From the NCBI GenBank assembly GCA_004369085.1, contig ML210230.1, positions 52,608 to 116,607 on the forward strand: a stretch of DNA of 64,000 nucleotides, written 5' to 3'. The notes under the pieces were generated by a model. The model was not told the origin of the DNA. It saw only the letters and a program-made list of their open reading frames with translations, and did not search any database. This document shows, one piece after another, positions 34,483-44,949 of the stretch; the stretch's first letter is position 1; each line of letters begins with the position of its first letter. The DNA comes from Coprinopsis marcescibilis (lineage: Eukaryota; Basidiomycota; Agaricomycetes; Agaricales; Psathyrellaceae). Position numbers and translations under genes: made by a program.

Positions 34483-35081
34483 ATGGATTCCTACAGTAAT
34501 GTCAGCAACAAAAGGGAAGAAGATGACAGCGGTACAAGTGCAGAACTCACGGTGTCAGAGAGTTTCTAGAAGACTGGGAGGCGTTGATAAACACCATTGC
34601 GCAGTCGCTTTCTCTCATTGCGGGGGTTGTGTTCGGAGTGTGGGCGATCCTCTCGTACCGCTCTGCAGAGCTGGCGAACACCTTGTCAAGGGAAGCCATC
34701 GATAAAAGCCAGCATGCAAATATGGTTGCCATGCTTTCGCTGTGCCTGGATGAGACCAGAGCAGGTGAGGTATGTCGTCTTTCCTTGGCAAGCATTCGCG
34801 ATTGCTCAGGCTCGTCCTCATGGATCACCCAACCCAACTTCTTTACTTAGGTCACGGCTGAACATTGTTTGACCGTCTTCAGGCGAGCGGCAGTTGCAGA
34901 CCTCATCGACCAGATTTTTGAGCCACCCTCAAGCCCAACACCTGCCACATCAACTAGCAGTCCTACCCTCAAGTCTTCACCAAAGCCGTCCCAGCCGCAA
35001 CTGGAGACTTACATCGGCATTACAATTGGCGGTCTCCGTAGTGTTAGTGGCATTATTTTCAGCAAGCTTTCACTTCTATAA
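34483..35081 (+). pseudogene. Small two-span membrane protein, tandem copy 2 (probably frameshifted)
   Basis: The segment 34551-34769 encodes VREFLEDWEALINTIAQ, LIAGVVFGVWAILSYRSAEL and ANTLSREAIDKSQHANM, closely matching copy 1, with an intron (34770-34850) at the same position and phase. Exon 2 (34851-35081) encodes VADLIDQIFEPP and a degenerate last span. The frame upstream of 34551 has a TGA at 34524 and no Met. The plausible start, Met at 34483, with an acidic KREEDDSG like copy 1, is in a different frame. One base must be gained or lost near 34545 to join them. The second membrane segment is also weak and the protein would end at SLL without the basic tail. Either a pseudogene or a gene with an unseen first exon. 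Confidence 0.6.
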
Positions 35082-35942
35082 GCGGAGGAAGAGAATGAAA
35101 GCGCGCACGAAGACTTGAAACTCTGGTGAGTGGGGAAAAATGACGGAGAATGATGACGGATCTCAATTAGCGCCTAGCATCTTTCAGACTCGAAGCTGTC
35201 AACTGTGGCGGTCATGGCAGGTAGTAGAAGTGGATTTATAAGTGATGCTAGCGAGACAGAAGCATGTTACAAGATCCTGCGCTGTGACTTCCGGCGCTTA
35301 TTATACCTGTATTTAATACTGGAACACATATTCAATGGGAATCCTGAGCACATGTACTACCATTTGGTCACTTTTGTCAGGGGCTTGAGCATTGCGATCG
35401 CCATCACGCGCCAAGCGAACAAGTGTTTGGAAAGTGGCGACCCGATATCCCACGAGCGAATGTCTCTTCCTCCCATTACCGCCCTCGAAAACCAATGCTT
35501 CGACGAAGCTACCTCCACAGTTTACAATAAACCAGCACATCATCGCATGGCGGGACAGCACCTGGCCCGGCACCGGAGATTTGGCTAGTGATGGTTTGAT
35601 GGTTGGGCGGGGGAGCAGGCTGTGATTACTGAAACGAAGGGGGACTCGAGTTTAGACCCTCCTTCGAGGATCGCGCCGGTGCTCCTTTGCTGACCAGAAC
35701 CATCCGCACCCAGCGCTCGCAGTGATACTCCCTCTACCTGGGCTCTAGGGGTACGATTCTTTCTCTTCCAGCCAAAATGATATGGTCCCTGACGACGTAT
35801 ATCAGTACACATTCCGATCTTGATATTCATTCACAATCCGCTCAAGTAGGGTAGCTAAGCCTCAGACCTGCCGCATAGAAAATGAGCGCATTGAGCGGTA
35901 AGTGAGTCTCTACCTCTGCGAAGCGGCTTCCCTGATGGACAT
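35082..35942. other. Intergenic, no supported gene
   Basis: A 127-codon plus frame (35205-35588) and shorter minus frames overlap. None has a domain or splice partners I can defend. Confidence 0.4.
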
Positions 35943-38384
35943 ATGTCAGAAACCAGCGATCATGGCGATTTGAATGCCGTGAACAATCACCACAACCAGA
36001 GCATTGGACCAGATGAATCCAATACTACTGCCAACTCGCTCGACGAGCTTGCTGCAGAATTTGCCGAGGGTGGTCGACTCAACCTTGCCATTGATAGTGC
36101 CAACCGTGCCATCCAAATCCGACGGGCGCTCGCTCAAGACAATTCATTCGAATCAAAATCTAACCTCGCCAATTCTCTCCATAGTCTCTCCACCTATCTC
36201 GCCGAAGCTCAGCGGTGGGACGATGCCGTAGAGGTTATTGAGCAATCTATCCACATTCGACGGAAGTTGGCCGACGACAGTAGACATGTTTCAGTCAGGG
36301 GCGCCCTGGCCAGCTCCCTCCACAGGATGGGAAGCTATGTCAACAACCTCGGGTATTACAATCTCTCTCTACAGGCATTGCAAGAAGCCGTCAGCATCAG
36401 GCGTCAGTTGGTCGACTTGGACGTCCCGAAATACCATTTACAGGAGGCAGACTTGGCGGCGTCCCTACATAGTCTCGCTTCCACCTTCTCCTCTCTGGAT
36501 CGCTTGGACGAGGCCGTCAAAGTAATGGAGGAAGCTGTTCAACGACATCGGCGCGTTTCTAAATCCGCAGAAGCAGCTCCGCTTGTTTCTGCGGGTGAAA
36601 TCCAATCCACCATTTTCAAATGCAAGGACGACCTCGCCGAATGCCTGCATGACCTCGCCGTCTATCTTTCGAGGCAAGAGCAATTCCAGCACGCTCTGTT
36701 TGCATGCCAAGAGGCGATAGTCATCCGACGTTCGTTATTGCGCTCTCGACTCGCTTCCCCGCACGCCCACAATCCGATTAACAGCGCCATGTCTGCGTCA
36801 ACCGTGTTCCCCAGCGACCCCAACTTCAACCTCTCCAGCGATCCCCAGCTTCTGTCCCTGTACACCAACTTGGCCTCCTCGTTGGACAACGCATCCATCT
36901 ACCATTGTACCTCTGGCCGCCTGGACGCAGCCATCGATAGCATTCAGCAAACCATTGATATCCGTCGCCGGTTAGCCAGCAGTATCGACCCCAACTCTGG
37001 CCTGTTTTACTTCCGATTAGGCCAGCTCGGCAATTCGCTGTATAGGCTAAGCACCTATCTGGCTAATTTGGAGTGCTGGAAGGATTCGTTGGGGGCGATA
37101 CAGGAGGTGGTGGACATTCGCCGTCGGCTGGTCACCGTGAATGACGCTTCAAGCTCGACACCCGGCCAATACTCTACATGCACGTCTAAACCAGATCTCG
37201 TCAACCTCTCTCGATCGCTTTTCGACCTCGCCACTTGCCTAGCGCAGTTGGAGGATTATGCGGAGGCGGCTGAGATCATGGAGGAATGTGTACGGGTCAA
37301 CCGTAGAGTCGTGCTTTTGCTCCTTAGCTCATCGGAACCGGAAGCAGATCTCGAGCTACCAGGAGCAGAAGCTGACTTGGCGAGTTCTTCGAGGCTGTTG
37401 TCTATCTACCAGGGGGAGGTTGGGAAGGTCGAGGATGCAATCATCAATTTAGAGGATGCCATAGAGATTTATCGACGTCAGGTCCCTGCAGCGGGCGCTG
37501 CTCTAAGCAACGATGCCACTACCGAAGTCAAAGCCTTGCGACACCTTGCCGAATCGTTGAAGGAGTTTGCGTCGTTTTTGGGCAGGGTTGGCCGATATCC
37601 GGAAGCGGTGGCAGCTGGTGAAGAGGCCGCAAGCAACTATCGACGCCTTATCCCGCCAAATCGGACGTTGGCGACAAGGGTTAGTCCAGCCGAAGCAACT
37701 TTGGCTTCAACCCTTCACCTTCTCGCGGACGACCTTTCCAAGCTTTCGAGGTGCCATGACGCTATTTCAGTCATTCAGCAGGCCATCGATATCCGACATC
37801 GCCAAGTCAGCGAAATCAGCTATGTTCAAGACGACGCAGATGATACTGCGTCCACCCTCCAAATGGACCTTTCCTCGTCCATCCACAACCTGGCGATCTA
37901 TTACAGCGTGATTGGACGGTACGATGACGCTATTGGGACCATGCGTCAGGCTGTGGATATTCGACGACGATTGGTGATGTTCCATGATTCGGCGACGGCG
38001 GACGAGTTTGAAGGAGGCCTTTTGGATTCTCTGCTCAACCTTGCGGACTGCTACCATCGTCGGTTCACTGATGCTGGGAGAGATGATTCTGCGCATCCTC
38101 CGCTCGGAGTTTCGGCTGCCCAGGAAGCTGTTGATGTCAGTCGAGGATTGTTGGCAGATGTTGTGGCGGAGAACGAGGATGAGGATAACAAAAAGGCTAA
38201 TGCGGCCCCTCGACCGACTGTGGACCTTGAAGCCCAACTTGCGCGAGCATTATACCAGCTTGCCGTTGGTCTGGGCGCAAGGGCAAAGGTGGAAGCTGAG
38301 CATTCGAATGGGAAGGTGTGGAGAAGCAGATCTTTGGTCGCTGTGAAGGAAGCAGTTGCGATCTACGGGAGGTTGAAGGTTTGA
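35943..38384 (+). CDS. TPR-repeat protein, single exon
   Basis: One uninterrupted exon of 813 residues made almost entirely of TPR-like helix pairs. The B helix repeatedly reads A(V/I)..(I/V)..RR.L, for example SANRAIQIRRALAQD, IEQSIHIRRKLADD, LQEAVSIRRQLVD, IQQTIDIRRRLASS, IQQAIDIRHRQVS and MRQAVDIRRRLVM. At least ten units can be counted. The repeat register matches the TPR part of the NACHT-derived gene at 16581. No nucleotide-binding or effector domain is attached. TPR arrays bind peptide or protein partners. It could be an adaptor for a STAND or CHAT partner, or the surviving C-terminal half of a larger ancestor. The start is the first Met in frame and the acidic N-terminus (SETSDHGD) looks natural. 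Confidence 0.8.
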   Translation: MSETSDHGDLNAVNNHHNQSIGPDESNTTANSLDELAAEFAEGGRLNLAIDSANRAIQIRRALAQDNSFESKSNLANSLHSLSTYLAEAQRWDDAVEVIEQSIHIRRKLADDSRHVSVRGALASSLHRMGSYVNNLGYYNLSLQALQEAVSIRRQLVDLDVPKYHLQEADLAASLHSLASTFSSLDRLDEAVKVMEEAVQRHRRVSKSAEAAPLVSAGEIQSTIFKCKDDLAECLHDLAVYLSRQEQFQHALFACQEAIVIRRSLLRSRLASPHAHNPINSAMSASTVFPSDPNFNLSSDPQLLSLYTNLASSLDNASIYHCTSGRLDAAIDSIQQTIDIRRRLASSIDPNSGLFYFRLGQLGNSLYRLSTYLANLECWKDSLGAIQEVVDIRRRLVTVNDASSSTPGQYSTCTSKPDLVNLSRSLFDLATCLAQLEDYAEAAEIMEECVRVNRRVVLLLLSSSEPEADLELPGAEADLASSSRLLSIYQGEVGKVEDAIINLEDAIEIYRRQVPAAGAALSNDATTEVKALRHLAESLKEFASFLGRVGRYPEAVAAGEEAASNYRRLIPPNRTLATRVSPAEATLASTLHLLADDLSKLSRCHDAISVIQQAIDIRHRQVSEISYVQDDADDTASTLQMDLSSSIHNLAIYYSVIGRYDDAIGTMRQAVDIRRRLVMFHDSATADEFEGGLLDSLLNLADCYHRRFTDAGRDDSAHPPLGVSAAQEAVDVSRGLLADVVAENEDEDNKKANAAPRPTVDLEAQLARALYQLAVGLGARAKVEAEHSNGKVWRSRSLVAVKEAVAIYGRLKV

Positions 38385-38941
38385 AGATGCGAGCTACACA
38401 GAACGGCAAGAATCGTAGCAGTGCTGTACTAAATTTTCTCTGTGTTTGTTGTCATACTAATTATTTAATCGGAAACTATTATTGAACGTATACTTACGCA
38501 TGGCAGAGGGGTGATGCCATCTGGAAGAAGGACTCCTTCGAAGACGTGCCTGGATTTGCGGGCACTCAGTGACATTATGATGGGAAGATTAGATTAGATT
38601 GTGGCTATACCCTGTACTTTGAGTGCCGCTCTTGACGCGTAGATTCGGCTTGACCCCAGTCGTTTTATCTGTAAGCCATTAATCTAACCACCAATATTAA
38701 TATTCCTAGTAACTTGACAAACCCACTGCTGCGGTATCACCGATTGCTGCGGGACCATGACATTCAAGTCGTGCCATAAGTACGACTCACTTTGGGGATG
38801 ACGTACATGGACAGCCTGAGCGCAACCGTAGCCTGCTTAACCAAGCTTGGCCTCAATCCTCAGGACCATCTTCTATACCATTACATCCAAACACCAGCGC
38901 TCTGTTTAAGAGAGGCGGAATTGGACTATCGTGCTTGAATC
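38385..38941. other. Intergenic, promoter side of the first Zn2Cys6 regulator
   Basis: Holds the 3' region of the TPR gene and upstream region of the regulator; no open frame of note. Confidence 0.5.
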
Positions 38942-41900
38942 ATGCCGTCTGACCGCAAAGCTGCCAGGGGCGAACTCAAGCATCAGCGGCTACAAGGGGC
39001 TTGCGACCGATGTAGGCAGAGGAAGAGTAAGCGACTCTGACCAGTCTTGCATAGGCTGACTAGAGCTAACACTTTGTTAGTTCGATGTGAGCCACAGTCC
39101 GATATGGGTTTATATTATTGGGATGGTACCAACATAGTGTCGCAGGCGATTCCGGCAAGATGCCAGACAACCGGTGTTCCACTTGCATCGCTTTCAGCGC
39201 AGAGTGCACCCATCTTCACGCCACCAAGGTCAGAAATCCCGCTTTTATAACGTTGCAATACGCTCACGTTCATATTTGTTCTTAGAAAGCGGTGTATCAG
39301 TTTCGGTAAGTCTCGATGTGTACCTTTGGAGCAAGGTTGATTACATGGTTGTCGATAGGCCTCCAAGGATCAATAGCAGGGACACACACGAGAACATAGA
39401 AGACTACCATGAGAAAATGCAACCATTGATCGAAACTATCCTATCACCTACCTATCAAGCTCCTGGCAATCCGGCAATCATCAGAAGCACGCTTATCTCC
39501 CTAGCCTTGTATGCGCGGGCTCTAAAGAAACGAATGTCCTGTGCCTCGACCATCGAAGAATGTAGCGACGAAGGAAGTCCCGAGCAGGCAGAGCTGCAAA
39601 GCGATTCCGACCCCATTGATCATCTTCCTGAGTGGTGCGAAACTGGTCCAAAAGTCATGGACGAGTGCATGATAATTGGCTTCGCGGGTTTATCTCTCGA
39701 CGTGCCTCAGAGTCGATTCTTTGGCCCGTCGAGCTGCATAGATCTTTTGAAGACTGCCTTCAACTTTGGTCGGGACTCTGTAGAAGGCTTAGAGTCGATG
39801 GAACAAGGCGTGGAGAGATACAGGCGACCGGAGTTCTGGGTAATTCAAAAGGTGAGATCTACATCATAGTTGTGTTAAACTATTCTTCTAACAGCAGCCT
39901 TTTAAGTGGGAGGTCCCAGCGAAGCCGCATGTATCTAAGCTGGTGTTCCCCGAGCCAGACCTACTCAACAGTCTGGTTACTCTCTACTTCGAAAGAATCG
40001 ACATTTTCCTCCCGATCTTGCATCGACCAACATTCGAAAAATCCGTCAGAGCGGGTCTTCATCTTAAGGAACGCGATTTTGGATCCTCAGTTCTCGCGGT
40101 CTGCGCTAACGCCTCGCGGTACTCAGATGACCCCAGAGTCATAAGCGAAGGGGCCAACTCGGAACTAAGCGCAGGGTATCAATGGTTCAAACAGCTTAAA
40201 CTCTTTCGCGAGAACTTCTACACGGCGCCATCCCTATACGAGCTTCAGATCTACTTTGTTAGTCCCTGTGTTCATTGCATATCATTGGCCCCTCCAACTG
40301 ATTATCAACCTCTCGCTCAAGCTTGCTGTCGTGTATCTTCAAGGAACATCAATGGCCGATTCGTGCTGGTATGTGACTGGTATGGGCATAAGAGCTGCAC
40401 AAGACGCTGGAATCCACCGCCGTGACCCAAATCTTGTCCGTCCGACAGTCGAATCAGAGTTGCGGAAGCGCATCTGGTGGGCGCTGGCGTTAGCAGACAG
40501 TTTTGTATCCATCGCATGTGGCCGACCACGGGCGATCCGCCCATCTGAGTAAGCGTTTATCCTGTACATAGCAGGAAAACCTCTCAAACCTCTCCACAGC
40601 TACGACCTGGACCTACCTATTGCATGTGACGACGAGTATTGGGAAAATGAAGATCCTTCCTTGGCGTTCACGCAACCTCCAGGGCGACCATCCCAAGTTC
40701 ACTTCTTCAATAACATGCTATGTCTCTTCGGGGTTCTCGGCTCAGCGTTAGACCGCTTTGTAAGTGTTGCAAGAAATGATGTGTTGGATTGGGGCTAATT
40801 TCTGTTATTGATAGTACTGTGTAAGACCGCAGCAGAATGGATTTGAGGTAAAAGAGGGATGGGAGGAATCTGCTCTTGGCGAGATGGACTCTTTATTGAA
40901 CGCGTGGGTAGATTCGGTCCCTGACCACTGTGAGTGCCTCGTTTCTTGTTACAAAGGACTAAGGCTGACCTAACGCGTTAACTCGTTAAAAGTGAGATGG
41001 GACCCCAATCGAGCGGACAGGGTCTTCTTGGACCAGTCGGCGGCCTTATTCATCAACTACTACTGGGTACAAATCCTTGTCCATCGCCCATTTATGGCCA
41101 CTCGAAACAGACTGACAAAGGCTTTCTCATCTCTGGCAATTTGCACCAACGCCGCCAGAGCCTGCAGTCGAATCTCCGACGCACATGCGCACAGGAGCTC
41201 TCTCCCTGCCGCGATAACTCAGGTTCGAATTTTATTCCTTTTGCTGATGAAAGCTAAGCTCCAACATGCTCATGTCAGGCGGCCATTTTTCAAGCTGCAA
41301 TTGTCCTTCTCCTAAGTATCTGGCAAGCGAAGCATACCGGTATCCCATTCAACGAGGCTCGGGAGATGGCAGCTGTACATCGTTGTGCGAAGCTCATTGC
41401 TGCCTTCGAAAGAAGGTATGTATGAATCGATATTGGCTTCTGTTACAATATTCACATAAACCCCTTCAAGAATCGTTTCCGCGGGTCGCTTCCAGTATGT
41501 CTTCTCCGCTGTTCTGATAGCGGTCGGCTAATCTCCCATGTAGCGATGTACTGAAAAGTCTGTCACTTGTTAGCAACCTTCCTTGGCCGACCACATCGGA
41601 TGTAGAATCTACCGAAGGAGCCCCCAGTAGGACAGCCCGTCCCATGTCAGACCCAGAGCAGGTCTCTAAGGGACACCAAGATGCCAACTGGAGCTCCCTG
41701 CCACATATCTCGATCGATTTGCCTCTCTACAGCACCGATCTCAGCAAGCCCATATTTCACTCATATCAGCAAGTAGAAAACAGCTCGAACAACCCCTCTC
41801 CAGGCGATTTTGAGACAATTTTCTCGCAACCACTAGAGATGAACACCAATCATGGCCATCACAATGACGACTCGGTACACTCTTTGTCTCAATCCTTCGA

Positions 41901-42160
41901 TTTTTCTCCCAGTGAGCCACTTCGAATCTCTCGCATGAAGACAGGGTCACTAATTTTCTATCAGCAGATAGCTCCGAGAACATGAGCTTGGATGATATTG
42001 CCCTTTGGGTCGGTGTTCCGAGCGGTTATGAGTGAGCTTATGTTTCCCTTTGGATCCACGCATTCCTGACCTCCGTTATTTCTCGATTAGCTGGTCAGGC
42101 TGGGGAGCATATATTGCCAGCGTGGAGGCACTTGGCCAAACCGCCCAGAATGTGTTCTAA
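38942..42160 (+). CDS. Zn2Cys6 transcription factor with fungal-specific TF domain (copy 1)
   Basis: Fifteen exons, 814 residues: 38942-39026, 39081-39086, 39146-39228, 39286-39305, 39359-39851, 39895-40257, 40322-40548, 40600-40759, 40815-40929, 40993-41222, 41279-41415, 41471-41494, 41544-41911, 41968-42031, 42091-42160. The binuclear zinc cluster is CDRCRQRKIRC followed by DSGKMPDNRCSTC and IAFSAEC, with a basic run before it; it is split over three exons, the middle one only 6 nt. Later come a TYQAPGNPAI motif and the fungal TF domain: VFPEPDLLNSLVTLYFERI, LHRPTFEKSV, CWYVTGMGIRAAQDAG, LRKRIWWALALAD and GRPRAIRPSD. After a disordered part with LYSTDLSKPIF it ends in DWSGWGAYIASVEAL. Nuclear, probably a dimeric activator binding CGG-type sites. 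Two paralogues lie at 55790 and 59606. It ends 100 bp from the end of the FAD oxidase gene on the other strand. Confidence 0.9.
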
Positions 42161-42260
42161 CCTGGCGCTCTTACACTCGCTTCTGACGAAGAATTAGGTC
42201 TGTTGTTCTTCTATGTACCCCGTATCTCATGAGTATATATTTTACATCTACGTTTCCTGA

Positions 42261-44046
42261 TTATTGGGCAGGTGGGATGGGGAACCAGCGGTTAAAGAAC
42301 AGAGTAGGGTCGAACCTGCGCTTGACCTCGCGCAACTTGTCCAAATTAGAACCGAAAGTCCTCGCAGCTTTTTCCAATTGATCATGCGTGCTCTGGACGC
42401 ATATGTCTAGCTCTGTATTGGAGCAGAGCCTCGTCAGTCACGATATAATGGTGCAGAAGGCCAAGTCCGACTCACGAGAGTTCGCATACCCTGCCGTGTC
42501 AGCCTCTGATATGCTCCCTTTCTCGAGGGAACCTGCCTTCATGCTCTCCACCACATCGTTAATAATCCCCCTCGCTCTCGCCGTTTTATCCTCCTCCCCT
42601 TCCCAATTGATCATGACGAGGACATTATGCACGCTTGTTCTTCTGAATGCGGTCGACGACTGTGGAACTGAATTTATCTTGGCCAGCGAGGTGTACTCAT
42701 AAAGGCAGCGAAGTGTGAGTCCTTCCCCTGATTTTGCGACATTTGATGTCTGACGCAGCATCGCCAGAACACTTGCGTAGTCTGGCAAAGCAACTCCTGT
42801 CCCCCTGATATAACGCGGTTTGCCGTGGCTGACGGTGAGATCCTAGCACCTTTTGAATTCATTGACTCACGATGGTTACTAAGACGCACTTACATATATC
42901 CTGTTCATTTCCTCGTATGTTATCTCCCGAGTCGTGTTGCCTATGGGACCTTGCAAAGGATGAATAATTTGAATGAAGTGTCGAGCAGTTGGAAAATCAA
43001 ACTCACCGATATCAAAGAACTGCTTAAAGTTCTCTCGCCCCTCTTCTTCTGAGCCATTGTAGAAAAACACTGCAAATATACAGTGGTTTCCATCTGGCAT
43101 AGTAACAGCAGTCTGGAAAATGCCTTCGTTCTCCTTGATTCTTGGCAGCCATTCCCTGGTTACTTCGATTAGAGCCTCAATCTTATCACTTCCGTACATG
43201 GCTCGTCCACCAAAAACCTTCTCCCTCTGTGGATGCAAACGAAAAACAAACTCGGTAACGACCCCAAAGTTAGAGCCTCCACCTCGTATTGCCCAGAACA
43301 GCTCGGCGTTCTCCGTATCGTTTACGGTTCTGATGGTACCATCTGCTGTTACGACCGTGGCCTTCGAAGAAGAAGCGTAAGCAGAGGTCATGCGATACCA
43401 TTTCACAACACCATGTTCATACCTGCTGAAGGTTGTCACTAACGAGCCCATGCTGCCCACTTAGCCATCCATATCCACCTCCGAGGGTAAGGCTATAATC
43501 GAGTACAATGTCAGTCATATGAGGCACCCCCTGAACACAACTTGAGTAACACTTACCCACCAACGCCTGTCTGCAACGAATACTCTTAGTGCCGCATTCC
43601 GAATACTTTAATCAAGCACCTACATGACTGACTGTCCCACCAACCGCCGCCAGACCATATTTCATTGTTTCCTTATCGACATCCCTCCACAGCGCTCCTC
43701 CTCCCACATATGCCAGCCTCTGTTCCACATCTACTCTGACATCCTTGAAGTATCTTGACATATCAAGCACCAACCCGTCCTCCACGCTCGATGCCCCCGA
43801 AGCGCTGTGACCCCCTCCACAGATCGCAAAAGGGACTTGGTGGGATTGTGCAAACAAAACTGTTTTTGATACGTCCACATTTGTCTTGGGGTAAACTACA
43901 GCAAGCGCGAGGCGCTCTGCGTTAGTTGCCCATCGCGATATGGCCACAGAGTATGCGGGATCCGTCCGAGTGACCACGTCGCCGTCGATAAGTGAGGTCA
44001 GGGAGGTGAGTATGTCAGTTTGCACAGGCTTCTCATGAGAAGCCAT
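42261..44046 (-). CDS. FAD-linked oxidoreductase, BBE type
   Basis: Modelled exons, 5' to 3': 44046-43624, 43570-43557, 43492-43423, 43361-43007, 42949-42886, 42828-42476, 42412-42261; 476 residues, the usual length. The PCMH-type FAD domain is plain: CGGGHSASG with His80, the expected site of covalent flavin attachment, then GGGALWRDVD, LTLGGGYGWLSGQHG, and LFWAIRGGGSNFGVVTEF. The BBE C-terminus follows with REVKRRFDPTLFFNRW. These enzymes oxidise alcohols, sugars or natural products with oxygen; the substrate cannot be told. No signal peptide is visible, so it is probably intracellular. The fifth exon's donor is a problem: the strong site gtaagt at 42893 breaks the frame, while a weak site (gtctta) at 42885 keeps it and gives YVSAHGKPRY. 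A weak donor or a frameshift allele are both possible. The gene is tail-to-tail with the Zn2Cys6 regulator. Confidence 0.85.
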
Positions 44047-44949
44047 TCTCGGGCAGTTGGTCGAACAGATCGAACAGAGGGGATGAGAGGGGGGAAACCC
44101 TGGGCAGGTGGCTTAGGCAAAATGGAAGTCAATCCATCTGCCTATCTTAAATGAACTTCAACCACCCAGCCCAAACCTAAATTGGACTGAGGAGCCGAAT
44201 AGAGTCCTAACTCCTAGAGTGGTTGCAGTGACAGGCGGCAGTACGCATGATATGCTCCCGTGCCGAACTTGATCAACATGCGACAGAACTTCGGGTCATC
44301 GAACGATAAAGTTCGAGTCGTGAAATTCGGGGAGAAATGTTGAAACAGCCGCTTCCCGGTAAACTTCGATGGAATCACTTCTGGACCAGGATTTCTATCG
44401 TCTCATTAGACTCTCAGCGAGTGTGCTTTAAAAATAAAGAAGCATCGATCTGAAGCGTACTGAAGATTGTATGCTGCATTTAATCAGGTGTCCTGACAAT
44501 CTATTGACTGCATCTCTATGTCAGCACAAAACTATCAACAGACTCAGCGGACTGCGGGAAGACACGAAGTGCCATCGCTTTCAGCCCTGAGCCGGCACAA
44601 ACCTTTGTCCGCTGTCAATGTAATGTACAGCAGTGGTAGACATCGTAGTTCTCTGCTGGCAGGACGTCTACATCCGCCGTTGAGTACCACTGTGCCAGTC
44701 TTCAGCCTGGTCCTTCTATCATTCGATCAGTAAGTATTTGGGAATACACAGCCCTTGCACCGCATACACGGCACGAGCGCTAACCGAGCACCGTGATGTA
44801 CACGTAGAGGCAACGCGGGTTTCCATTCCTCTGTTTGCATCCCTCTATTTGCTCTCGGTTCAAGGGAACAGATAATGTGAGATTCGAGCTACCCATTGAC
44901 TATCGCGACGATGGTATGCTGACAATTACATGTTCTAGAAGTGACATCG
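44047..44949. other. Divergent intergenic region (FAD oxidase / TPR-CHAT)
   Basis: About 900 bases between two divergent starts, so it should hold both promoters. Short frames only. Confidence 0.5.

Noticed and set aside
35205..35588. 127-codon plus frame considered as a gene
   Set aside because: No domain, no splice partners, and an overlapping minus frame of equal quality.
39087..39166. First splice model of Zn2Cys6 copy 1 with a 27-nt second exon (39081-39107)
   Set aside because: It also restores the zinc cluster, but the 6-nt exon plus acceptor at 39145 gives DSGKMPDNRC, matching both paralogues and their 6-nt exons, so it was preferred.
41222..41232. ggttcgaat, resembling a tRNA B box
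   Set aside because: It lies at a coding exon/intron boundary of the Zn2Cys6 regulator, and no A box or cloverleaf can be drawn. No tRNA or rRNA gene was recognised elsewhere.
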